Shown here piece by piece: positions 56,518 to 64,000 of a stretch of DNA of 64,000 nt (position 1 is the stretch's first letter; the number at the start of each line of letters is the position of its first letter). A model generated the notes under the pieces. It searched no databases. It saw only the letters and a list, made by a program, of their open reading frames with translations, and was not told the DNA's origin. Both the position numbers and the translations under genes were made by a program. Origin of the DNA: Ancylobacter aquaticus. GTDB lineage: Bacteria > Pseudomonadota > Alphaproteobacteria > Rhizobiales > Xanthobacteraceae. The stretch is taken from positions 1,116,001 through 1,180,000 of the forward strand of contig NZ_SMFY01000001.1 in NCBI RefSeq assembly GCF_004339465.1, read 5' to 3'.

Positions 56518-58637
56518 GGACGGCGCTTTTGCAACTGCCGGCTCGACTGCCAGCGCTGCTGCTTAGCGCTGCAGTGGCGCTGGTTCTGGCGCTGTTCATC
56601 GCCTACCCGATCGGCGCCGTGCTGGTGGAGAGCTTCGTCATTTCCGGCCCGATGCCGCCGGCCAAGCTGAAGGCGGTGACGCGCGCCGCGCTCAATGCCG
56701 TGCCGTCCGGCGAGCGGGAGGCGTTGGTGCAGCGCTGGATGTCCAGCGCCACCGAAGCCGAGACGGTGGAGGCCACCGCCACCGCCTTCACGCTGGCCGG
56801 CGTGCCGGTCGCCTGGGACCGCAAGGCCGCCTATTCCGACCAGAGCGTGGCCATGGCGGCGGAGCTCAAGGCGCTGCCCGAGGCCGCCCGGAGCACGGTG
56901 GCGGACGAATTCGTCCTCGCCCACATCATGCTGCACAAGCGCACCGCGCTCGCCTTCAAGGTGAAGGACGCGCTCGGGCCGCAGGGCTTCGACGCGCTGC
57001 GCAATGGCACCGACGATCGCTGGGGCCTCGACCATTATCTCAAGCTGTTCGAGGAGCCCTATCTGCGCACGGCGGCGCTCAACAGCCTCTCTCTCGCGGC
57101 GCTTTCGGTGGTGTTCACCGTGACGCTGGCTTTCGCGCTCGCCTATGGCATCAATGCCGGCGCCATCCCATGGCCCTCGCTCACCCGCGTGGTGCTACTG
57201 ATGCCTCTGGTGGCGCCGCCGGTGCTGATCGCCACCGCCACCATCATGCTGTTTGGCCGGCGCGGGCTGGTGACGCACACGCTGCTCGACGACTGGCTCG
57301 GCCTGATCGACGCCGACCGGACCAATCTCTATGGCCTGTTCGGCGTGGTGCTGGCGCAGACGCTTTCTTTCGTGCCGGCCGCGCTGATCGTGTTCGACAA
57401 CAGCCTGCGCCGGCAGGATGGCCGCATCGACGAAGCCGCCGCCGGACTCGGCGCCGGGCCGCTGCGCAGCTTCGTGCAGGTGACGCTGCCCATGGCATGG
57501 CCGGGCATCAAGCGGGCGGTGGTGCTGGTGTTCATCCTGAGCCTCACCGATTTCGGCAACCCGATGGTGCTCGGCCGCGATACGCCGGTGCTGGCGGGCG
57601 TGGTCTATGACGAGATAACGGCCTACCGCAACACCCCGCTGGCGGCGGCGCTTTGCATGTGGCTGCTCATCCCTTCGCTGCTGCTCTACCTCGCGCTGGA
57701 AGCGTTCGGCCGGCGCAAATCCTATGCCGGCACCGCCGGCGCGCGCACCGAGCTGCCGGTGCCGGCGATGGTGCGCGCCGGATTGACCCTGACGGCGGGC
57801 GCGGTCGCGGGGCTGATCCTCGCGGTCTATGGCACCATGGCGCTGGGCGCGGTGACGCGCGTGTGGGGCACCGACTGGAGCCTGACGCTGGGCTATTTCA
57901 CTAGCGTCGGGGTCGATGTCGGGCTCGCTGGTTCCGGCTATGGCTCCTCCGAGCGCGGGCTGGGGCTGGTGTGGGAAAGCGTGCGCCTCGCCGGCATTGC
58001 CGGGCCGATCGGCGGCCTCTTCGCGGTCATCATCGCCTATGTGGTGGAGCGCCTGCGCCCACCCGGCGCCCATCTCATCATGTTCCTGGCGCTGGTGCCG
58101 GCGATCCTGCCCGGCATCGTCTTCGGCATCGGCTATGTCGTCGCCTTCAACGTGCCGTTCGGCATCCCCGCACTGTCGCTGACGGGAACCTCGGCGATAC
58201 TGGTCATCAATATCCTGTTCTCCAACCTGTTCGTCGGCGTGCTCGCCGCCCGCGCGGCGCTGCAGCGGCTCGACCGTTCGGTTGACGAGGCGGCGGAAAG
58301 TCTGGGCGCCGGGCTGATCGCCCGGTTCTTCCGGGTAACGCTGCCCATGCTGCGGCCGGCGCTGCTGCTGGGCATGCTCTATGTGTTCATCGACGGGCTG
58401 ACCACGCTGTCCTCGGTGATCTTCCTCGTTTCCGGCAATCACAAGCTGGCCTCGGTGGCGATCTTCAACCACGCCACCTCGGGCGATTATGGCTACGCGG
58501 CCGCCAAGAGCCTCGCTCTGCTCGCCGTCGCGCTTGCGGCCATGGGGCTGGTCTGGCTGATCGAGAACCGCAAGCTCGACTTCCGCCGCGCGAGGCTGCG
58601 CGCATCCGCGACCGATCTTTCCAGGGTGACGCCGTGA
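56514..58637 (+). CDS. phnU: Fused ABC permease (PhnU-PhnV type) with a large periplasmic insert
   Basis: 707 residues: two permease halves in one chain. EAA loops are DEAAAGLGAGPLRSFVQVTLPM and DEAAESLGAGLIARFFRVTLPM. Single-chain permeases of this type are usually about 550 residues; the excess is a hydrophilic stretch of about 130 residues between the first membrane segment (19-40) and the second (about 180). It contains ESFVISGPMPPAKLKAVTRA and AELKALPEAARSTVADEFVL, mostly helical. It overlaps both neighbours by 4 bp. Confidence 0.85.
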   Translation: MRTALLQLPARLPALLLSAAVALVLALFIAYPIGAVLVESFVISGPMPPAKLKAVTRAALNAVPSGEREALVQRWMSSATEAETVEATATAFTLAGVPVAWDRKAAYSDQSVAMAAELKALPEAARSTVADEFVLAHIMLHKRTALAFKVKDALGPQGFDALRNGTDDRWGLDHYLKLFEEPYLRTAALNSLSLAALSVVFTVTLAFALAYGINAGAIPWPSLTRVVLLMPLVAPPVLIATATIMLFGRRGLVTHTLLDDWLGLIDADRTNLYGLFGVVLAQTLSFVPAALIVFDNSLRRQDGRIDEAAAGLGAGPLRSFVQVTLPMAWPGIKRAVVLVFILSLTDFGNPMVLGRDTPVLAGVVYDEITAYRNTPLAAALCMWLLIPSLLLYLALEAFGRRKSYAGTAGARTELPVPAMVRAGLTLTAGAVAGLILAVYGTMALGAVTRVWGTDWSLTLGYFTSVGVDVGLAGSGYGSSERGLGLVWESVRLAGIAGPIGGLFAVIIAYVVERLRPPGAHLIMFLALVPAILPGIVFGIGYVVAFNVPFGIPALSLTGTSAILVINILFSNLFVGVLAARAALQRLDRSVDEAAESLGAGLIARFFRVTLPMLRPALLLGMLYVFIDGLTTLSSVIFLVSGNHKLASVAIFNHATSGDYGYAAAKSLALLAVALAAMGLVWLIENRKLDFRRARLRASATDLSRVTP

Positions 58638-59872
58638 CCGACACCGACGAGCTTGTCGCCCGCGACGCGGCGGCCTTCTTCCACCAGCAGGGCTCCAGCC
58701 CTTGCGTCAGTGCCTTGCAGGCGGCGCAGGGGATATGGCTGGAGGACGCGAGCGGCCGCCGCTTCATCGACCTCCACGGCAACACCGTGCATCATCTCGG
58801 CCATGGTCATCGCGAGATCGTGGCGGCGCTGAAGCGGCAGCTCGACGACCTCGCCTTCACGCCGCGCCGCTTCACCAATGAGCCGGCCGTGGCGCTGGCG
58901 GAGGCACTGCGGGCCCGCTGGCCCGGCGCGCCGGCGCGGGTGCTGTTCGCCACCGGCGGCTCCGACGCCATCGAGATCGCGCTCAAGCTGGCTCGCGTCG
59001 CCACCGGTCGGCATGAGACGATTTCGCTGGAAGGCTCCTATCACGGCCACGGCTTCGGCGCCTTCGGCCTGTCCTCGGCGATGCCGGACCCGCGCCTTGG
59101 CGCCTTCCTGCCGGGACGCCACCACGTCACCCCTTATTGGGCGGGCGAGGAGGGGCCGGCGCGGATGCTGGAGGAGGTGGGCGAGCTGCTTGCCACCGGG
59201 CGCATCGCGGCGCTCATTGCCGAGCCGATGCGCTCGAACTGCCATGTGCCCCCGGCCGATCTGTGGCCGCGCATCCGTGCCTTGTGCGACGCCGCCGGCG
59301 CCAGGCTGATCTTCGACGAAATACCCTCGGGTCTCGGCAAGACCGGGCGGTTCTTCGCCTTCGAGCATTTCGGCGCGACGCCGGACATGGTGGTGCTCGG
59401 CAAGGCGCTGGGCGGCGGCATGGTGCCGATTGCGGCGGTGATCGCCGATGCCCGGCTCAACATCGCGCCGGAGCTGGAGCTTGGCCACTACACCCATGAG
59501 AAGAACCCGCTGACCACGCGCGCGGCGCTGACCCTGCTGGAGATCATCGCCCGCGATGATCTGGTCGCCCGCGCCGGGGCGGCGGGACGGCAGCTCAAGG
59601 ACGGCGTTGCCGCCATCGCAGCCCGCGTGCCGGCCGTGAGCGGTGCGCGCGGGCTCGGGCTGCTGCTGGCGGTCGCGTTCGATGCCCAGCGCTGTGGGCA
59701 GCCGCCCGGCCCGGGCTTCGCCGCGCATCTGGTGGCCAGCGCCTTCGCGCACGGGCTCTCCACCACGGCCAAGGGGGACGGCGCCATCGGCCTGTCGCTG
59801 CCGCTCACCGTCACCGATGCGGAGATCGACGAGGTGCTTGCGCGGGTCGAGGCGATGGGGCGGGCACTTTAG
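58634..59872 (+). CDS. Class III PLP enzyme, probable hydroxy-aminoethylphosphonate ammonia-lyase (PbfA-like)
   Basis: 412 residues. The PLP lysine is in VLGKALGGGMVPIAAVI, the phosphate block is FATGGSDAIEIALKLAR, and the Asp is in LIFDEIPSGLGKTG. GHYTHEKNPLTTRAALTLLEII fits the subgroup next to phosphonate transporters, now known to include PbfA, the (R)-1-hydroxy-2-aminoethylphosphonate ammonia-lyase. A 2-aminoethylphosphonate or beta-alanine transaminase is the main alternative. It overlaps the permease by 4 bp, so it acts on the imported compound. No phnW, phnX or phnA is near. Confidence 0.7.
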   Translation: MTDTDELVARDAAAFFHQQGSSPCVSALQAAQGIWLEDASGRRFIDLHGNTVHHLGHGHREIVAALKRQLDDLAFTPRRFTNEPAVALAEALRARWPGAPARVLFATGGSDAIEIALKLARVATGRHETISLEGSYHGHGFGAFGLSSAMPDPRLGAFLPGRHHVTPYWAGEEGPARMLEEVGELLATGRIAALIAEPMRSNCHVPPADLWPRIRALCDAAGARLIFDEIPSGLGKTGRFFAFEHFGATPDMVVLGKALGGGMVPIAAVIADARLNIAPELELGHYTHEKNPLTTRAALTLLEIIARDDLVARAGAAGRQLKDGVAAIAARVPAVSGARGLGLLLAVAFDAQRCGQPPGPGFAAHLVASAFAHGLSTTAKGDGAIGLSLPLTVTDAEIDEVLARVEAMGRAL

Positions 59873-59899
59873 CGCTCGACCCGTCCGCCCCTCGGCCCG

Positions 59900-61381
59900 T
59901 CAGTGCAGGCTGGCGACGCCTGGTTCATCCTTGTGGTGGGTGCCGAAACGGTCAACCATGGTCGCGCTGGCCTCGTTGAGCCCGAGCACCTCGACCGATG
60001 CCCCGGCCTTGCGGAACTTCAGCACCGCCTTGTCGAGCGCACCGATGGAAGTGATGTCCCAGAAATGCGCGTGGGTGAGGTCGATGACGACCTCGCGCGC
60101 CGGCTGGTCGAAATCGAAGCCGGCGAGGAACACCTCGGAGGACGCGAAGAAGATCTGGCCGTTGACGACATAGGTCACGCGCCCGTTCGCCTCGTCGACA
60201 TGCTCGCCCACCGCCACCAGCTGCGACACCTTGCCGGCGAAGAACACGCCCGAGAGCAGCACGCCCACCAGCACGCCGATGGCAAGATCGTGCGTCGTCA
60301 CGACGGTGATCACCGTCGCCAGCATCACCAGCGAGGATGAGCGTGGGTTGCTGCGCAGGTCGAGGATCGAGCGCCAGGAGAAGGTGCCGATCGAGACCAT
60401 GATCATGACAGCCACCAGCGCCGCCATCGGGATGATGCGGACAATGTCGTCGAGCACCAGGATCAGGAACAGCAGGAAAGCGCCGGCGACAAAGGTGGAA
60501 AGCCGCCCCCGCCCGCCCGAGGTGACGTTGATCACCGACTGGCCGATCATGGCGCAGCCGCCCATGCCGCCGATCAGCGCCGAGGCGATGTTGCTGGTGC
60601 CCTGGCCGATGCATTCCTGGCTCTTGTTGCTCAGCGTGTCGGTCATGTCGTCGACGATCTGGGCGGTGAGCAGCGATTCCAGCAGCCCCACGGCGGCCAG
60701 CGTGAGCGAATAGGGCAGGATGATCTGCAGCGTCTCCAGCGTGAGCGGCACGTTGGGCAGCGTCAGCATCGGCAGGCCGGAGGGCAGTTCGCCGAGATCG
60801 CCGACCGTGCGCAAATCAATCCCGCTCCACCACGCGAACAGGGTAAGCACGGCGATGGCGACCAGCGGCGAGGGCACCGCCCGGGTCAGGCGCGGGAACA
60901 GGTAGATGATGGCGAGGCCCACCGCGATCATCGGGTAGGTCTCGATCGGCACGCCGATCAGTTCGGGGAGCTGCGCCATGAAGATGAGGATGGCGAGAGC
61001 GTTTACGAAGCCGGTGATGACCGAGCGCGAGACGAAGCGCATCACCCGCCCGATCTTCAGGAAACCGGCGAGCAACTGGATCACGCCCATCAGGATGGTC
61101 GCGGCGAACAGATATTCCAGCCCGTGGTCGCGCACGAGCGAGACCATCACCACGGCGGTGGCGGCGGTGGCGGCCGAAATCATGCCTGGGCGCCCGCCGA
61201 CGAGGGCGGAGACGCAGGCGATGGCGAAGGAGGCGAAAAGGCCCACCTTCGGATCGACCCCGGCAATGATCGAGAAGCCGATGGCTTCGGGGATGAGGGC
61301 GAGGGCGACGACGATTCCGGCAAGGACGTCGCCGCGAATATTGGAGGTCCAGTCGCGGACATAGCGGGTGGTCAATGTCAT
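59900..61381 (-). CDS. SulP-family anion transporter with STAS domain
   Basis: 493 residues from the ATG at 61381 ([44 protein letters not shown]). About 10-12 membrane segments. [26 protein letters not shown] is the SulP signature. The C-terminal STAS domain (about 390-493) holds [23 protein letters not shown]. Known substrates in the family are sulfate, bicarbonate and dicarboxylates; the sequence does not decide. It is convergent with the PLP enzyme, 27 bp apart. Confidence 0.9.
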   Translation of the reverse strand: MTLTTRYVRDWTSNIRGDVLAGIVVALALIPEAIGFSIIAGVDPKVGLFASFAIACVSALVGGRPGMISAATAATAVVMVSLVRDHGLEYLFAATILMGVIQLLAGFLKIGRVMRFVSRSVITGFVNALAILIFMAQLPELIGVPIETYPMIAVGLAIIYLFPRLTRAVPSPLVAIAVLTLFAWWSGIDLRTVGDLGELPSGLPMLTLPNVPLTLETLQIILPYSLTLAAVGLLESLLTAQIVDDMTDTLSNKSQECIGQGTSNIASALIGGMGGCAMIGQSVINVTSGGRGRLSTFVAGAFLLFLILVLDDIVRIIPMAALVAVMIMVSIGTFSWRSILDLRSNPRSSSLVMLATVITVVTTHDLAIGVLVGVLLSGVFFAGKVSQLVAVGEHVDEANGRVTYVVNGQIFFASSEVFLAGFDFDQPAREVVIDLTHAHFWDITSIGALDKAVLKFRKAGASVEVLGLNEASATMVDRFGTHHKDEPGVASLH

Positions 61382-61668
61382 GAGGAGCAATCTTCGCAAA
61401 GAGCGGGCGTCCGTCGGGAAGACGGAAAGGCAGCGCTGACTGTGCGTGGTCCGGCGGATCGGCGGCCGGAAGAGCCACCCGGGCTTTCACCGGGTCCAGA
61501 CGAGTAAAGGCTGCTTAGAACAGATCGTGCGGCGGTACAACGCCGGCCGGACGCGCCGACGGGGCATGCGCGTAATTATGCCGCACCGCACAATTCTCGG
61601 AACTCACGGCGTTCTCGGCACTTGTCCGGGGGTTAGGGCGTGCCGCCCTGAAACGCGCGAGGTCAGGC

Positions 61669-63198
61669 ATGCATCGACGTCACCTGTTGCTGGGTTTGGG
61701 TCTCCTGGCGATGGCGCCGGTGCCATTATCGCGCCTTGGTATCAGCGAGGCGTGGTCGGAAGAGGAAGATCAGGTCGCTCCGTTCGACGCGCAGACCGTG
61801 CGTCAGCTGGCGCGCGAGTTGGCCTCCAAGCCCTATAAGGGCCCGGCCAGCGATCTGCCGGGCGCCTTCGACAAGCTCAGCTATGACGACTACCGCAACA
61901 TCCGCTTCAACACCGATCGGGCACTCTGGCGCGAGGCCAATACGGGCTTCCAGGCGCAGATGCTGCATCGCGGCTTCCTGTTCCGGGATCGCGTGGACAT
62001 CTACCAGGTTACGAACGGCCAAGCCCGCAAGCTCGCTTATGACCCGGGGATGTTCCGCTTCGAGCACGGCGTTGCCCAGCCGCCGGCGAAGACCGATATC
62101 GGCTTTTCCGGCTTTCGCCTGCACGGGCCGATCAACCGCCCGGACTATTTCGATGAGATCGCCGTGTTCCAGGGCGCCAGCTATTTCCGCGGCGTCGGCA
62201 AGGGCCAGGTCTATGGCTCCTCCGCCCGCGGGCTGGCGGTAAAGACCGGCGATGCCGGTGGCGAGGAATTCCCCGCCTTCCGCGCCTTCTGGCTGGAACA
62301 GCCACGCCCGGGCGTGGATTCGGTGGTCATTCACGCGCTGCTCGACAGCCCGAGCGCGACGGCTGCGCACCGCTTCACCATCCGCCCCGGCAGTGAGACT
62401 CTCATGTCCGTCGAGATGACGGTCTATCCGAGGGTCGACATGGACCAGGTCGGTATCGGCGCGCTGACAAGCATGTTCATGTTCGGCCCCAATGATCGCG
62501 ACGGCATCGACGATTTCCGTCCCATGGTGTGCGACGCCAATGGCCTCGCCATCGTCACCGGAACCGGCGAGCGGCTGTGGCGCCCGCTTGCCAATCCGCA
62601 GCGGTTGCAGATTTCCTCCTTCGCCGTCTCCGATCTGCGGGGCTTCGGCCTGATGCAGCGCCAGCGCTCCTTCTTCGACTATCAGGACCTTGAGGCGCGC
62701 TATGAGCGCCGGCCCAGCGTCTGGGTCGAGCCGATCGGCGACTGGGGCGAGGGTTCGGTGGTGCTGGTCGAAATCCCGACGCCGGAGGAGATTCACGACA
62801 ACATCGTCGCCTTCTGGCGCCCGCGCGAGTCCCTGCGCAAGGGCCGCGAATACAGCAACACCTACCGCCTGCACTGGGGCTGGACCGGGCCGGATTCCAC
62901 GGATCTCGGGCGTTTTACGGCGACCCGCGTCGGCGGCAATGCCGAACGCCGGCTGTTCGTGCTCGATATTGTCGGCGACAAGGTGAAGGACCTGCCTCCG
63001 GAAAGCCTCGCGGCGCGGGTGACGGCCAATTTCGGCGACATCCGGGACATCGTCCTGCAGCCGAACCCCGAGATCGGCGGCTGGCGCGTGTCGTTTGCGC
63101 TGGAGCCGCGCGGGGCCGGCATTGTCGAGCTGCGGGCCGACCTGCTGCGCGGTGACGAGCGCATGGCCGAAACCTGGGTCTATCGGTGGACGCCGTGA
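61669..63198 (+). CDS. opgG: Periplasmic glucan biosynthesis protein (OpgG/OpgD)
   Basis: 509 residues. The N-terminus MHRRHLLLGLGLLAM has a twin-arginine look (RRHLLL), as in OpgD rather than the Sec-dependent OpgG. The MdoG domain follows, with LSYDDYRNIRFNTDRALW, FRLHGPINRPDYFDEIAVFQGASYFR and GWTGP. Known role: shapes osmoregulated periplasmic glucans; recent work shows OpgG/OpgD-type proteins are beta-1,2-glucanases, whose acidic catalytic residues I could not place here. It overlaps opgH by 4 bp. Confidence 0.92.
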   Translation: MHRRHLLLGLGLLAMAPVPLSRLGISEAWSEEEDQVAPFDAQTVRQLARELASKPYKGPASDLPGAFDKLSYDDYRNIRFNTDRALWREANTGFQAQMLHRGFLFRDRVDIYQVTNGQARKLAYDPGMFRFEHGVAQPPAKTDIGFSGFRLHGPINRPDYFDEIAVFQGASYFRGVGKGQVYGSSARGLAVKTGDAGGEEFPAFRAFWLEQPRPGVDSVVIHALLDSPSATAAHRFTIRPGSETLMSVEMTVYPRVDMDQVGIGALTSMFMFGPNDRDGIDDFRPMVCDANGLAIVTGTGERLWRPLANPQRLQISSFAVSDLRGFGLMQRQRSFFDYQDLEARYERRPSVWVEPIGDWGEGSVVLVEIPTPEEIHDNIVAFWRPRESLRKGREYSNTYRLHWGWTGPDSTDLGRFTATRVGGNAERRLFVLDIVGDKVKDLPPESLAARVTANFGDIRDIVLQPNPEIGGWRVSFALEPRGAGIVELRADLLRGDERMAETWVYRWTP

Positions 63199-64000
63199 GG
63201 CGTTCCGGCGAGAGGGCCCCCGCGCCCGCGTCACTCGCCGGGGAGGGCCCCGCGCCCGCTCTGCCGGCCGAGGCGCCGCTGGCGATGCCGGTCCAGTCGC
63301 TCGGCAAGGTTCCGGCGGCGCCGCCGCCGGGCCCGCGACCATGGAGCCTCGCCGTTCGGCGCGCCTTCGTTCTCTGCGGCGCGGGCGCGCTTACCGTGCT
63401 GGCTGCGCGTGAAATGCACCTCGTCCTCGATGTCGGCGGCGTGACGTTGCTGGAATATCTGGTGCTGTGCCTGTTCGTCGTCCTCTTCGCCTGGATCGGC
63501 TTTGCCTTCACCAATGCGCTGGTCGGTCTGCCGGGCCTGTTGCGCCGGCCGAACGGGCATCTGGGCATCGCGCCGGACGGGCCGCTGCCCACGCTGACGG
63601 CGCGCACCGCCATCTTGCTGCCGATCTACAACGAGGAACCGGCGCGCACGCTGGCCGGGCTGGAGGCGACCTGCGAATCGCTCGACGCGACCGGCGCTGC
63701 GGCGCATTTCGATGTCTTCATCCTCAGTGACACCACCGACCCCGATGTCTGGATCGCCGAGGAGGCGGGGTATCTCGATCTGGTGGCCCGGCGCGGCGAC
63801 GAGGGTCGGCTGTTCTACCGGCGCCGCCCGCGCAACACCGGCCGCAAGGCGGGCAACATCGCAGAATGGGTGACGCGCTTCGGCGGGGCCTATGAGAGCT
63901 TCCTCATCCTCGACGCCGACAGCGTGATGACGGGCGACTGCGTCGTGCGCCTCGCCGCCGCCATGGAGGCCAATCCGAGCGCCGGGCTGATCCAGACCCT
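63195..64000 (+). CDS. opgH: Glucans biosynthesis glucosyltransferase H, N-terminal part
   Basis: 268 codons before the window ends. The start is taken as GTG 63195 in a GTGA overlap with opgG; GTG 63186 is also in frame. A Pro/Ala-rich cytoplasmic N-terminus leads to two membrane segments (about 52-72 and 80-100). The GT2 domain then begins with AILLPIYNEEPARTLAGLEA, LSDTTDPDVW and the DxD motif in LILDADS. Known role: inner-membrane polymerisation of UDP-glucose into the glucan backbone. The rest lies beyond 64,000. Confidence 0.92.
   Translation, partial: MRRSGERAPAPASLAGEGPAPALPAEAPLAMPVQSLGKVPAAPPPGPRPWSLAVRRAFVLCGAGALTVLAAREMHLVLDVGGVTLLEYLVLCLFVVLFAWIGFAFTNALVGLPGLLRRPNGHLGIAPDGPLPTLTARTAILLPIYNEEPARTLAGLEATCESLDATGAAAHFDVFILSDTTDPDVWIAEEAGYLDLVARRGDEGRLFYRRRPRNTGRKAGNIAEWVTRFGGAYESFLILDADSVMTGDCVVRLAAAMEANPSAGLIQT

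Overview
The window is about 64 kb of GC-rich DNA, dense with genes and rich in 4-bp overlaps and GTG or TTG starts. Gene content points to an alphaproteobacterium of the Hyphomicrobiales, probably near Xanthobacteraceae (Xanthobacter, Ancylobacter or Starkeya type): opgGH, SitABCD-like metal uptake, Liv-type ABC transport, a CO-dehydrogenase-like flavoprotein cluster and a phosphonate-type ABC operon. This placement is inferred from gene content, not from a marker gene. I saw no rRNA, tRNA or CRISPR array.

Left region (1-12.8 kb). A 5-oxoprolinase-type pair (pxpB, cut by the window edge, divergent from pxpA) is followed after 4 bp by a two-domain FO synthase, the first committed enzyme of coenzyme F420 synthesis. 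Facing it on the minus strand is a catabolic block: Liv-type uptake system (binding protein, two permeases, two ATPases), a fold-type II PLP enzyme, a two-subunit glutaconate-type CoA-transferase and a luciferase-like F420/FMN oxidoreductase. A near-identical 13-bp motif lies in front of both the pxp pair and the PLP enzyme. This looks like one regulon: import of an amino-acid-like or lactam compound, PLP chemistry, CoA activation, and an F420- or FMN-dependent oxidation. The substrate cannot be read from the sequence.

12.8-21.2 kb is a rearranged stretch. A coxG/2Fe-2S/FAD trio of the xanthine dehydrogenase family lacks its molybdenum subunit and runs into an IS5 relic. A TetR-RND pump module without an outer-membrane gene follows, closed by an IS3 relic.

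21.2-39 kb carries accessory functions: a cysteine-rich secreted protein with a duplicated six-cysteine unit, a resorcylate-decarboxylase-like amidohydrolase, an AraC regulator, a 1,425-residue autotransporter, a GH15 enzyme, a flavin monooxygenase, a fatty acid desaturase, an ion channel with a zinc ribbon, an SDR-DCC-FAD operon behind a singlet-oxygen-type ECF promoter, and TerC.

39-48 kb holds a LysR regulator with an 11-bp inverted-repeat operator and a full tripartite RND pump under a divergent TetR gene. 48-52 kb is a manganese/iron-type ABC transporter with two Fur-family-like boxes. 53-60 kb is a LysR-controlled, translationally coupled 2-aminoethylphosphonate-type ABC operon ending in a class III PLP enzyme. 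SulP and opgG/opgH (the latter cut at 64,000) close the window.
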